From Lactobacillus sp. (GTDB lineage Bacteria > Bacillota > Bacilli > Lactobacillales > Lactobacillaceae): DNA of 16,044 nucleotides. Below are positions 6,286 to 13,502 of this stretch, piece after piece (position 1 is the stretch's first letter; every line of letters starts with the position of its first letter). Both the position numbers and the translations under genes were made by a program. The notes beneath the pieces are model-generated. The model was not told the DNA's origin. It did no database searches and saw nothing but the letters and a program-made list of their open reading frames with translations. Location: positions 1-16,044 of the forward strand of contig DMZB01000331.1 of the NCBI GenBank assembly GCA_003482405.1. Direction: 5' to 3'.

Positions 6286-6575
6286 TCCTGTGAAATAAGT
6301 CGGAGGGCGCCAAAATTAAACGAAAGCCGTGAAGGTGTTGTTTGTCTGGCGTTTTTTTGCCAGATGTACAACACAGGACAGGTGGGGAGACGCGTGGGTT
6401 TTCGAGGCTTCACAGCGAGGTGAGAAACTCCGCCTCAAAGGAGGTTCAAACCGGTCCCACGGCTGGAATTCAATTTTGGCAACCGTAGACATTCTCCACA
6501 GCAATTGCTACTTTTGCAGTCAAAAAAATAGGGTTCACGCGCAATCCAAGTTGGACTGTGCGTGAACCCTATTAG
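6286..6575 (+). ncRNA. Unidentified structured RNA candidate
   Basis: Nested pairings, read from the sequence: GCCAAAATT 6309-6317 with AATTTTGGC 6472-6480; AGCCGTG 6325-6331 with CACGGCT 6458-6464; a hairpin from GTGTTG 6335-6340 through TCTGGC 6345-6350, U-rich loop 6351-6358, GCCAGA 6359-6364 and CAACAC 6369-6374; GAGGC 6404-6408 with GCCTC 6432-6436, enclosing UUCAC 6409-6413 with GUGAG 6420-6424; and a possible pseudoknot CTCC 6428-6431 with GGAG 6440-6443. In the long hairpin the linker positions become U-A, U-U, U-G and G-U on the plus strand but mostly mismatches on the minus strand, so the plus strand is favoured. The 5' limit is the inferred start and the 3' limit is the hairpin at 6527-6573. 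I do not recognise the family; it lacks tmRNA, SRP, RNase P and 6S hallmarks. A cis-regulatory role is unlikely because no gene follows on this strand. Confidence 0.55.
6522..6573 (-). terminator. Strong rho-independent terminator of xfp
   Basis: AATAGGGTTCACGC (6527-6540) pairs perfectly with 6560-6573. On the minus strand the stem is followed by seven T residues (complement of 6522-6528), about 30 bases past the xfp stop. It may also end the plus-strand RNA, where the U-run is poor (TATTAGTTT). Confidence 0.9.
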
Positions 6576-6601
6576 TTTAGAGAAGAGATTAAGCAGTCAG
6601 A

Positions 6602-8986
6602 CTACTTAATGTCTTTCCATTGCCATGCATTAACTTCTGGCAAATCAGTACCTTCATCACGGATGAACTGGTTGTGTTTAGCAACCATGTCATCCATGTG
6701 TTGACTGAATTCGCCGGCTTTTTCAGCAAAGCTAGTTGCATTGATAGCATCCTTAGCCAAGTGGAAGCGGTCCAATTCGTTCAAGACACGCATGTCAAAT
6801 GGTGTAGTGATGTCCCCATTTTCACGGTAGCCGTGGAAGTGGATGTTGTGGTTATGACGGTCGTAGACCAAACCACGCAATGTGTTTTCAAAGCCATGGA
6901 ATGCAAAGATAACAGGCTTGTCAGTTGTGAAGTAACTGTCGAATTCTTCGTCAGTCAAACCACGGTCATCTTGGTCGTCACCCTTCTTACGTAACTTCAG
7001 AAGGTCAACAACGTTGATGAAGCGAATCTTCAAGTCAGGGAAGCTGTCGTGCAATAAGGTAATTGCGGCCAAACTTTCCATCGTTGGTTCAGTACCAGCT
7101 GCTGCAAAGACAACATCAGGTTCTGCACCATCATCGTTAGAAGCCCAAGGAATGATACCCAAACCGTTGTTAACCAATTCAGTCGCTTCGTCAATGGAGA
7201 ACCACTGAGTCCGTGGGTGCTTGGAAGCAACGATCAAGTTGATAACTTCGCGACTTTGCAAAGCTTTGTTCATAACAGCTAATAATGAGTTAGCGTCGGC
7301 TGGTAAGTATTCGTTTACCAGTTCGTGACCCTTTTCAGCCATATGACCAATCATACCAGGATCTTGGTGAGTGTAACCATTGTGGTCTTGTTGGAACACA
7401 GTGGAAGTGTTGATGATGTTCAATGATGGGTAGTCGTGACGCCAGTTTTGTTCTTGCGCCTTACGTAACCACTTGTAGTGTTGAGTCAACATTGAGTCAA
7501 TAACACGCGTAAATGATTCGTATGAGGCAAAGAAACCATGACGACCAGTCAGAACGTAACCTTCAAGCCAACCTTCTGCTTGGTGTTCTGACAATTGTGA
7601 GTCGATAACTTGACCAGAGTGTGCGACGTTTTCGTCATTTGGTTCGTGAATGTCTTCCATCCATTGACGCTTAGAAGCATCCCACAAGCCCCAGAGACGG
7701 TTTGATTGAGTTTCATCAGGACCAGTGATCCGGAAGCTCGTTGGGTTTTCCTTCATGATGTCGCCAGCAAAGTGTGACATAACTTCCATGTCCATACGTT
7801 GCTTGGAGTTGTCCTTCAAGTCCTTGTCTGCAACAGCAAACTTGCGAACATCGTCGATCTTCAATGGTTCTGGGTGAATCCCACCGTTAGTGATAGGGTT
7901 CATGGCCATACGTTGGTCACCCTTAGGTTCAACTTCTGACAATACTTCTTTAGGAGTACCGTCTTCGTTAAATAATTCTTCAGGCTTGTATGACTTCATC
8001 CAGTCAATCAACATGTCTTTGTGTTCCATGTGGTTTGAGTCCACCGGAATTGGAACCTGGTGAGCACGGAATGAGTTTTCAATTGGGTTGCCGTCCAAGT
8101 CCTTCTTAGGACCAGTCCAGCCTTTAGGTGCACGAAGCACGATCATAGGCCATACAGGTAATGAATCGTCGTTGTTGTCACGGGCATTCTTTTGAATGGC
8201 CTTGATTTCTTCAACAGATGCATCAATGGCTTTAGCCATGTCTTTATGAGCCTGTTTGTGGTCAGAACCATCAGTTTCAACAAACCGAGGGTCCCAGCCC
8301 ATTCCTTGATAGTACTTAGTCAAGTCAGCATCGCTCATCCGTGAAAGGATGGTTGGGTTAGAAATCTTAAACCCGTTAACTTGAACGATTGGTAATACAG
8401 CACCGTCGTGGATTGGGTTGATGAACTTGCTTGAGAACCATGAAGCAGCCAATGGGCCAGTTTCTGATTCCCCGTCACCAATTTCAACAGCAGCAATAAC
8501 GTCAGGGTTATCTAAGATAGCACCAACACCGTGTGAGAGTGAGTAACCAAGTTCCCCACCTTCGTGGATAGAACCTGGTGTTTCAGGAGCAGCATGTGAA
8601 GCAACCCCACCTGGGAATGAGAATTGCTTGAACAGACGTTGCATACCTTCTTCATCACGAGTGATACGTGGGTAACGTTCAGTGTAAGAACCGTCAAGGT
8701 AGGCGTTTGAAACCATAACTTGACCACCGTGACCTGAACCTTCGATATAGAACATGTTCAAGTCGTACTTCAAGATGGCACGGTTCAAATGTGCGTAAAT
8801 GAAGTTTTGTGGAACGATTGTGCCCCAGTGACCGATTGGCTTAACCTTAACGTCTTCTGCCGTTAGGTCGCCCTTCAATAATGGGTTGTCCTTTAAGAAC
8901 AACTGACCAACTGAAAGGTAGTTAGCCGCACGCCAGTAAGCGTCAACTTTGTCTAAGTATTCTTGTGAGTCGTAATCAACTGCCAT
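6602..8986 (-). CDS. xfp: Xylulose-5-phosphate/fructose-6-phosphate phosphoketolase
   Basis: Thiamine-diphosphate enzyme that splits xylulose 5-phosphate (and, in dual-specific members, fructose 6-phosphate) with phosphate into acetyl phosphate and a shorter sugar phosphate; the core step of heterolactic fermentation. The 794-residue product is full length. Visible family features: [13 protein letters not shown] (19-31), GHWG (52-55), [12 protein letters not shown] (83-94), the loop from [10 protein letters not shown] to HEGGELGYS (130-149), the cofactor motif [14 protein letters not shown] (170-183) and, in the second half, [20 protein letters not shown] and [20 protein letters not shown] lies 11 bases before ATG 8986. 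It is monocistronic, with its own promoter (9077-9104) and terminator, and the GntR gene sits immediately upstream with matching operator sites. Whether it prefers X5P or F6P cannot be decided by eye. Confidence 0.98.
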   Translation of the reverse strand: MAVDYDSQEYLDKVDAYWRAANYLSVGQLFLKDNPLLKGDLTAEDVKVKPIGHWGTIVPQNFIYAHLNRAILKYDLNMFYIEGSGHGGQVMVSNAYLDGSYTERYPRITRDEEGMQRLFKQFSFPGGVASHAAPETPGSIHEGGELGYSLSHGVGAILDNPDVIAAVEIGDGESETGPLAASWFSSKFINPIHDGAVLPIVQVNGFKISNPTILSRMSDADLTKYYQGMGWDPRFVETDGSDHKQAHKDMAKAIDASVEEIKAIQKNARDNNDDSLPVWPMIVLRAPKGWTGPKKDLDGNPIENSFRAHQVPIPVDSNHMEHKDMLIDWMKSYKPEELFNEDGTPKEVLSEVEPKGDQRMAMNPITNGGIHPEPLKIDDVRKFAVADKDLKDNSKQRMDMEVMSHFAGDIMKENPTSFRITGPDETQSNRLWGLWDASKRQWMEDIHEPNDENVAHSGQVIDSQLSEHQAEGWLEGYVLTGRHGFFASYESFTRVIDSMLTQHYKWLRKAQEQNWRHDYPSLNIINTSTVFQQDHNGYTHQDPGMIGHMAEKGHELVNEYLPADANSLLAVMNKALQSREVINLIVASKHPRTQWFSIDEATELVNNGLGIIPWASNDDGAEPDVVFAAAGTEPTMESLAAITLLHDSFPDLKIRFINVVDLLKLRKKGDDQDDRGLTDEEFDSYFTTDKPVIFAFHGFENTLRGLVYDRHNHNIHFHGYRENGDITTPFDMRVLNELDRFHLAKDAINATSFAEKAGEFSQHMDDMVAKHNQFIRDEGTDLPEVNAWQWKDIK

Positions 8987-9076
8987 GAATATTTACACTC
9001 CTTCGAGATAATTTTTGATAACACGAATTTTGCTGTGAAATCCACCGACTTTTTCACCGGTCAATTTACACTTACT

Positions 9077-9104
9077 ATAATAGACGCTTTCAAATAAAAG
9101 TCAA
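9077..9104 (-). promoter_or_regulatory. xfp promoter
   Basis: On the minus strand TTGACT (9099-9104), a 16-base spacer and TATTAT (9077-9082) form a strong sigma-A promoter, giving a leader of roughly 85 bases. The spacer holds TGAAAGCG, half of a CcpA cre-like site; its second half does not match. The leader can form GTGAAA/TTTCAC pairing. Confidence 0.75.
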
Positions 9105-9114
9105 CCTTTTAGAA

Positions 9115-9132
9115 AATTGGTACGACCCAATT
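9115..9132. promoter_or_regulatory. Predicted GntR operator A, upstream of xfp
   Basis: AATTGGTACGACCCAATT is a palindrome (AATTGG/CCAATT arms) located 10 bases upstream of the xfp -35. Its first 11 bases recur exactly, on the opposite strand, upstream of the gntR promoter (10187-10204). Confidence 0.6.
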
Positions 9133-9253
9133 AGGAACAACCGCAATTCAGTCAGTTAATTAACCTTTATTTCCATAGCAAAAGTGCGACCGTACAGTAA
9201 TCTGCACTTCACTAATCCGCCCCAATGCTACCAAATAACCGCTTAAAAGGAAC

Positions 9254-9291
9254 ATAAAAAACACCGAGAATACAATATTCTTAGTGTTTTC
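9254..9291 (-). terminator. Rho-independent terminator of the gntR gene
   Basis: On the minus strand AAAACACTAAGAAT and ATTCTCGGTGTTTT form an imperfect stem (one mismatch, one G-U) with a TTTTTT tail, about 90 bases past the gntR stop. The stretch 9133-9253 between it and operator A holds only small palindromes (GTTAATTAAC 9155-9164; AAGTGC/GCACTT 9182-9209) and no gene. Confidence 0.75.
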
Positions 9292-9381
9292 TAATTTCTA
9301 TTATCATCGGCTGTGAATCTTTTCTATCAACGTCTAATTGTTTTTCAACAAATACTTTTATCTTTCACCCATCAAACTGGC

Positions 9382-10110
9382 TCAGTCTGCATCAAGGTCG
9401 ACGAAGTTATTGTATTTCATGTATTGGTAATGAATCCTCATGTTTGACACTTCAAACGGCGTGCCATCATCCAAGAAGAAAATTCCGCTCATTACACCAA
9501 CTGGCTCCGTCGGCTTTAGCGACAGTAACTCCTGATCTTCGGCATCAGAAGGCTCTGCGCCAACCGTCATAAACGACTTGGTTACTGAAACATGCTTATT
9601 ATCCTCTAAATAATTAAAGATCGAGCCGGAAACTACTGTCGTTGACAACTCCGGCATTATCTTAATAGGAATAAAACCTGTTTCGATCATGACCGGTTGC
9701 TTGTCTAGTAATCGCAATCGTTTGATTTGATAGACGAAATCATCTGAATTCAAAAACAGGTCTTGCTGCAACTCAGGGGTGGCCGGAATTACCTGAAAGT
9801 CTAGCAACTTCACACCCGGCTTCTTGCCGTCCACGCGCATTGAGTCCGTGACACCAAGGTTACGTCCCTCATAGCTGAAGACAGCCTGATTTTTAATGTA
9901 TAGCGGATTGACAAACGTACCTGAACCGCGCTTCTTAAAAATGATCCCTTGTTGGGCCAGAACATTCAGCGCGCGTTTAACGGAAGAGCGGCTCACCTGA
10001 TACGATTCACTCAGACTTCGCTCGTCCGGCAACCGTTTATCTGGAAACTGATGATCGTTAATGCGACGCTTTAAGTCTTGCATTACATTTTTATAAACTA
10101 AGTCTGCCAT
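9382..10110 (-). CDS. GntR family transcriptional regulator with UTRA domain (HutC subfamily)
   Basis: The start is ATG 10110, 242 residues; AAAGGA lies 13 bases upstream, a long gap, while an in-frame GTG at 10146 has no site and falls inside the promoter-operator region. Residues 1-70 are a GntR winged helix-turn-helix (LPDERSLSESYQVSRSSVKR at 27-46, then GIIFKKRGSGTFV at 55-67). Residues about 90-235 form a UTRA effector domain, a fold that in relatives binds small phosphorylated sugars or similar metabolites. It is the gene directly upstream of xfp, same strand, but separated by a terminator and by the xfp promoter, so it is not in the same transcript. Shared palindromes upstream of both genes suggest it controls xfp and itself. 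The effector is unknown. Confidence 0.92.
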   Translation of the reverse strand: MADLVYKNVMQDLKRRINDHQFPDKRLPDERSLSESYQVSRSSVKRALNVLAQQGIIFKKRGSGTFVNPLYIKNQAVFSYEGRNLGVTDSMRVDGKKPGVKLLDFQVIPATPELQQDLFLNSDDFVYQIKRLRLLDKQPVMIETGFIPIKIMPELSTTVVSGSIFNYLEDNKHVSVTKSFMTVGAEPSDAEDQELLSLKPTEPVGVMSGIFFLDDGTPFEVSNMRIHYQYMKYNNFVDLDAD

Positions 10111-10133
10111 CTCGACGCAATGTTCCTTTCTCT

Positions 10134-10157
10134 GTATACTACTCACTGAGAGTATAC
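10134..10157. promoter_or_regulatory. Imperfect palindrome over the gntR start region
   Basis: GTATACT and AGTATAC arms with inner CTCA/TGAG and one bulged base. The palindrome covers the gntR -10 (10151-10156) and the presumed transcription start, so a bound protein would block it. Confidence 0.35.
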
Positions 10158-10180
10158 CAGAAAAATATTGGTCCAGCCAA
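10151..10180 (-). promoter_or_regulatory. gntR promoter
   Basis: On the minus strand TTGGCT (10175-10180), an 18-base spacer and TATACT (10151-10156). The -35 lies inside a further palindrome ATTGG-TCCAG-CCAAT (10167-10181). Confidence 0.6.
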
Positions 10181-10186
10181 TTACAT

Positions 10187-10204
10187 TTTAGGTTCGTACC
10201 AATT
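10187..10204. promoter_or_regulatory. Predicted GntR operator B
   Basis: Minus-strand AATTGGTACGAACCTAAA shares its first 11 bases and 14 of 18 overall with operator A. It lies 6 bases upstream of the gntR -35 and just before the Shine-Dalgarno of the divergent ybaK-like gene, so it may influence both directions. Confidence 0.55.
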
Positions 10205-10229
10205 ATCTGATCTCATGGAGGAACACATT

Positions 10230-10727
10230 ATGGCTAAAAAGAAACATGTGCAAAAAACATTAGTTGAAAAGATTCTCGATAAGGCAAAGATTCCTTATCA
10301 ACAGATTGAGTTTGCAACCCATCAGGCTGGTGATGTTGCCCAACTTGATGTCGATCACGAAGATTATGACGAACACAATATTTATAAAACGCTAGTGCTC
10401 ACAGGCAATGTTACCGGACCACTGGTGGGAGTGGTGCCTTTGGACACACACCTCAGTTATAAAAAATTAGCTGCTGCATCCGGTAATAAAAAGGTCGGCA
10501 TGGTGCCATTAAAGGACCTTCTGCACACAACTGGTTACGAACATGGTGCAAACACCCCAATTGGGATTTGGGAAAAATATCAATACCCAATTTATTTTGA
10601 CAACGCAGCGCAGGAACAAGGCGAAATCATCGTCTCATCCGGAAAAATTGGGCGCTCTGTGCAAGTTGACGCCACTGCTGTCGCTGATTTAGTCCACGGC
10701 ACATTTACCGACTTAGAAGAAGAATAG
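10230..10727 (+). CDS. YbaK/EbsC family aminoacyl-tRNA deacylase (Cys-tRNA(Pro) deacylase type)
   Basis: GGAGG ends 8 bases before ATG 10230, giving 165 residues; the ATG at 10215 overlaps that site and is rejected. The sequence follows the YbaK fold: HNIYKTLVLTGN (about 51-62), VGVVPLDTHLSYKKLAAASG, KKVGMVPLKDLLHTTGY and then ANTPIGIW, with the family's conserved Lys in YKTLV and the GY-x-G-x-x-x-PIG loop (NTPIG here). Relatives hydrolyse Cys mis-charged onto tRNA(Pro) in the cytoplasm, guarding translation accuracy. It is divergent from gntR and followed 10 bases later by a membrane protein gene, so the two are likely one operon. Confidence 0.9.
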   Translation: MAKKKHVQKTLVEKILDKAKIPYQQIEFATHQAGDVAQLDVDHEDYDEHNIYKTLVLTGNVTGPLVGVVPLDTHLSYKKLAAASGNKKVGMVPLKDLLHTTGYEHGANTPIGIWEKYQYPIYFDNAAQEQGEIIVSSGKIGRSVQVDATAVADLVHGTFTDLEEE

Positions 10728-10737
10728 GAATAACCGT

Positions 10738-11532
10738 ATGTCACTAAGCACATTGGGTCAGCAGATTTTGATCAGTCTGCTGACCGTTCTCATTTATGGA
10801 TTAGGTCTTCCATTACTATTTAGCTGGGTCCTAACCATCATTAATCGAAATACCAAACAGCGCTTGGCGACCCGGTTTGGCATGAATTCACAGGTCTATC
10901 TTGGTGCTTTGGGCATTGTCGTTCACGAATCCAGTCACTTACTAATGGCACTGCTTTTCGGACACAAAATTACGGGAGTACGCCTGATTAAGTTTGCCCA
11001 TCCTGAAAATCAGGCAACAGATCCGGAAGCCTTGACGCTGGGCTACGTCAATCACCGTTGGAACAGCGGTAACAGTTATCAAACAATGGGTAACTTTTTT
11101 ATCGGTTTCGCACCGATCTTAGGCGTCAGTGCCGCAATTTTCGGATTAACAGCGTGGTTGTGGCCGACTTTATTTCATAACTGGGTCGCCTTCGCGTCGA
11201 ATCCGTCCATTAGCACCTTATTTCAACCGGCTAATAATGACGGCAACTTATTGGTTAACAGCATACGTTGGCTCATCTGGGCAATACTAGTCACCAATCT
11301 TAGCGTTGGCGGCTTCGACTTGAGCAGTGCCGACCTGCGTAACTCAGGGGCAGGCCTATCTTCATATATTGTATTGCTTGCGCTCGTCGGTCTCAGTGCC
11401 GGTGTTCTCACTGCTTCACTAACAACGTGGTCGCGCACACATTTAATTCCATTCTACCTGGCTTTAAGCTTGGTTGTCGTTCTATCTGGTGTTGTGAACC
11501 TAATCGTTAAATGGATTACGAAAGAAAAATAA
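10738..11532 (+). CDS. Multi-spanning membrane protein with HExxH motif (M50-like putative metalloprotease)
   Basis: The 264-residue product has about five to six hydrophobic segments (roughly 10-35, 53-75, 118-145, 175-192, 208-228, 234-258). HESSH at 63-67 sits within a membrane segment (LGIVVHESSHLLMALLFGH), the arrangement seen in M50 site-2-type intramembrane proteases. A later GNFFIGFAPILG stretch fits the second core helix, and GGFDLSSADLRNS could supply an Asp ligand, but a clear NPDG-type motif is absent. I therefore call it M50-like rather than a proven protease. Start ATG 10738 follows AGGA. It lies 10 bases after the ybaK-like gene, but no functional link between the two is known to me. 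A strong terminator follows. Confidence 0.7.
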   Translation: MSLSTLGQQILISLLTVLIYGLGLPLLFSWVLTIINRNTKQRLATRFGMNSQVYLGALGIVVHESSHLLMALLFGHKITGVRLIKFAHPENQATDPEALTLGYVNHRWNSGNSYQTMGNFFIGFAPILGVSAAIFGLTAWLWPTLFHNWVAFASNPSISTLFQPANNDGNLLVNSIRWLIWAILVTNLSVGGFDLSSADLRNSGAGLSSYIVLLALVGLSAGVLTASLTTWSRTHLIPFYLALSLVVVLSGVVNLIVKWITKEK

Positions 11533-11586
11533 TTGCCAGTTGCCACAAACGCACTCACAAACCAAGAAATCTCCGCATAATTCAAA

Positions 11587-11628
11587 AGTGCAGATGCACG
11601 AGGAAGTTCAAACTCGTACATCTGCACT
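11587..11628. terminator. Bidirectional terminator
   Basis: AGTGCAGATG (11587-11596) pairs with CATCTGCACT (11619-11628), with an inner ACGAG/CTCGT extension. T-rich sequence follows on both strands (CTCTTTAG on plus, TTTT on minus). It lies between the convergent membrane-protein and HD-domain genes. Confidence 0.85.
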
Positions 11629-11672
11629 CTTTAGTTATTGCTCTGGTTTTAACCGAGGTCATTTACGCTCTT

Positions 11673-12344
11673 TTATGCTTCGCCATTCCATTCCATCTTA
11701 AATTCATTCAGAAAATCAAGCATCACCCGTTGGCGTTGCTCGGCCATTTTTCTGGCTGCCGCTGTGTTCATTTGATCCTTGATCAAGAGTAATTTTTCAT
11801 AAAAATGATTAATGGTCGTCCCATCTGCAGTCCGATATTCCGCCTTTGTCATCTCTTTGCGAGGTGAAATTTCTGGATCATACAGCACGCGATCATGATG
11901 ACCACCATATGTAATGGCCCGGGCAATCCCGATTGCACCAATTGCATCCATACGATCTGCATCTTGAACAATTTGGCCAGCCGGACTTAATGTTTGATGA
12001 TGTTCAAGGTTCTTACTAAACGACATATGATCGATAATAGCAAAAATTGCTTCGATCCGCGTTGCATCGATTTGCCACTCTTCCAGCCGACCCTGGAGTG
12101 CCTGATGGGCTGCCTTCGGATTAGCGACCAGCTTATCATCAATGACATCATGAAGGTACGCAGCCGCCAGCACAGTGAAACGTTGGCCGGTCTGTTCAAT
12201 CAGTTCAATTCGATCGGCTAACTTAGCCACACGTTGAACATGGAAAAAGTCATGTCCAGACCGGTCTGTGCCCAATTGTCCTTGAGCATATGTCACGATC
12301 TTATCCAGTTGTGTCTGTTCTGTTGTCGTTAATCCTTCTGTCAT
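11673..12344 (-). CDS. HD domain phosphohydrolase (YpgQ/YedJ-like)
   Basis: The 223-residue cytoplasmic protein has the HD metal ligands in order: H31 and H35 (GHDFFHVQRV), H65-D66 (AYLHDVID) and D128/D130 (QDADRMDAIGAIGIAR). This matches YpgQ/YedJ-type HD hydrolases; B. subtilis YpgQ is a manganese-dependent nucleotide pyrophosphohydrolase, but the substrate here is not proven. Full family length. ATG 12344 lies 8 bases after the stop of the response regulator, with AGGCGATG acting as a weak site overlapping the gap, so translation is probably coupled. Its cotranscription with a LytTR regulator is unusual and not explained. Confidence 0.9.
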   Translation of the reverse strand: MTEGLTTTEQTQLDKIVTYAQGQLGTDRSGHDFFHVQRVAKLADRIELIEQTGQRFTVLAAAYLHDVIDDKLVANPKAAHQALQGRLEEWQIDATRIEAIFAIIDHMSFSKNLEHHQTLSPAGQIVQDADRMDAIGAIGIARAITYGGHHDRVLYDPEISPRKEMTKAEYRTADGTTINHFYEKLLLIKDQMNTAAARKMAEQRQRVMLDFLNEFKMEWNGEA

Positions 12345-12352
12345 GTCATCGC

Positions 12353-13099
12353 CTATTTCTCGCGAATAAAATCGCGCAATTTCTTAATGGTTCCGCGTGA
12401 GAAATTCAACTCGTCACCGTTACTCATCGTAACATGTCCCTGTGTGAAATTGACGGTTTGAATCTGCTCGGTATTCAAAATGTAACTCTGAAAACCATCA
12501 AAGAAATTATCGGCAGTTAATTGACTCGCTAATTCATGGACACTGCCGTTGACCTCATAGCGATTATGCGTAGTTACTACCATCACTTTCTTGAGGTGAC
12601 GGACTTTTTCAACGTATACCAAATCGTCTTGGCGAACACGGACGAGAAAGCCACCATTCTTAATTTCAATATATGCTGGCTGATCCGGGTGCACTTGATT
12701 CAAATGATTTAGAATCTTGACCAGTGTTTGGTGCAATTGCGGTCTGAATTTTTCCGTGTCAAACAAGTACTCTTTTGACAAAAAACCGGTTGGCATTGTC
12801 ATCGCCGTGATGGTTTCAAATGCCAAATCTTCGCGTACTGAAACATAGACAATGTACCCTAATGGATCAGTTTCCCGAATTCGGCGGGCCAATTCGATTC
12901 CGTCTAGGGGCGCATTTAGTTGAATATCCAAAAAGTAGATATTTGGTCCCGGATGCTCCGGCAGCGTCGCTAAAACTTTATCTGGGCGCGCTTCGCTTTC
13001 AATTTGGATATTCATGTTTAATTCTTTAAGTTCGTTTTCAAGGCTAGTGGTCAGCCATAGTCGTTCCTTCAAGTTATCTTCACAAACGTAAAGAATCAT
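12353..13099 (-). CDS. LytTR family response regulator (AgrA/ComE-like), no adjacent kinase
   Basis: The 248-residue product has an N-terminal receiver domain (1-125) with acidic pair E7-D8, phospho-acceptor D58 (YFLDIQL), switch Ser 87 and Lys 109 (GFLSKE), then a LytTR DNA-binding domain (about 140-245) ending SRGTIKKLRDFIREK. This is the AgrA/ComE arrangement used in peptide quorum-sensing and bacteriocin control. No histidine kinase or peptide precursor is seen beside it; the upstream 400 bases are gene-free and the next gene is a divergent ABC exporter. A GGAGGGGGA ribosome-binding region precedes ATG 13099, itself preceded by a 7-base inverted repeat (13116-13150). Likely partner: a distant kinase, or exporter control. 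Confidence 0.92.
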   Translation of the reverse strand: MILYVCEDNLKERLWLTTSLENELKELNMNIQIESEARPDKVLATLPEHPGPNIYFLDIQLNAPLDGIELARRIRETDPLGYIVYVSVREDLAFETITAMTMPTGFLSKEYLFDTEKFRPQLHQTLVKILNHLNQVHPDQPAYIEIKNGGFLVRVRQDDLVYVEKVRHLKKVMVVTTHNRYEVNGSVHELASQLTADNFFDGFQSYILNTEQIQTVNFTQGHVTMSNGDELNFSRGTIKKLRDFIREK

Positions 13100-13115
13100 G
13101 ACGGTTTCCCCCTCC

Positions 13116-13150
13116 GTTTACCTGTTCACACCTCAACGATCGCGGTAAAC
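13116..13150 (-). other. Inverted repeat in the leader of the response-regulator gene
   Basis: GTTTACC (13116-13122) and GGTAAAC (13144-13150) are perfect 7-base arms around a 21-base loop, immediately upstream of the GGAGGGGG ribosome-binding site. It could modulate translation. Confidence 0.35.
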
Positions 13151-13254
13151 ACACGTTGGGCTTCCTTAATTAATACTTATCACGCAATAGATTGTAATGC
13201 ACCGACTGGCTTAAATGCATGCCACACACCCATTTTAATCAAATTAAGGCTCAA

Positions 13255-13284
13255 ATTATCACAGGGTTATTCTGAGTTTGTCAG
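13255..13284 (-). promoter_or_regulatory. Promoter of the response regulator-HD operon
   Basis: On the minus strand CTGACA (13279-13284), an 18-base spacer and an extended -10 TGTGATAAT (hexamer at 13255-13260). A second possible promoter is CTGATA (13325-13330) with TATACT (13302-13307), 17-base spacer. Either gives a leader of about 150-200 bases. Confidence 0.55.
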
Positions 13285-13372
13285 TTTGACGAATAAATTC
13301 GAGTATACCGTCTTTTCGACCTGATATCAGTTATTATTTCAAACGTGTTTTTCAGCGCACAAAGTCTTTAAA

Positions 13373-13401
13373 TTGACACCCCTAGAATAGCACTCTAAAC
13401 T
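13373..13401 (+). promoter_or_regulatory. Promoter of the ABC exporter operon
   Basis: Perfect -35 TTGACA (13373-13378), 17-base spacer and TAAACT (13396-13401). The transcript would have a leader of about 95 bases. The region 13100-13502 otherwise contains no gene on either strand. Confidence 0.7.
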
Positions 13402-13502
13402 GGCGTCAATAGGATATTTGACTTGGAAGTAGCGAGTATGATTACCTGCCAACGACGAATTCAAAACGTCCTATCAAACTACTTTTAAGGGAGCGTTGAC
13501 TC

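Noticed and set aside
6445..6464. T-box-like GTGGGACCGG on the minus strand
   Set aside because: It partly resembles the T-box core, but no aminoacyl-tRNA synthetase or amino-acid gene lies downstream on that strand, and the required upstream leader would overlap the xfp terminator.
6440..6464. tRNA T-loop-like GGTTCAAACC
   Set aside because: No acceptor, D or anticodon arms fit around it and no CCA end; treated as part of the larger fold.
6316..6565. Overlapping short ORFs on both strands (minus 6316-6504, plus 6329-6565)
   Set aside because: Neither has a clear ribosome-binding site or a recognisable domain, and both lie across the nested stems of the structured RNA candidate; the base pairing explains the sequence better than coding.
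9083..9098. CcpA cre site in the xfp promoter
   Set aside because: Only the TGAAAGCG half matches; the other half deviates at three conserved positions, so it is noted but not called.
13275..13336. LytTR binding repeats in the regulator-exporter intergenic region
   Set aside because: TCAGTT occurs twice but the spacing and flanks do not fit the direct-repeat pattern of known LytTR sites.
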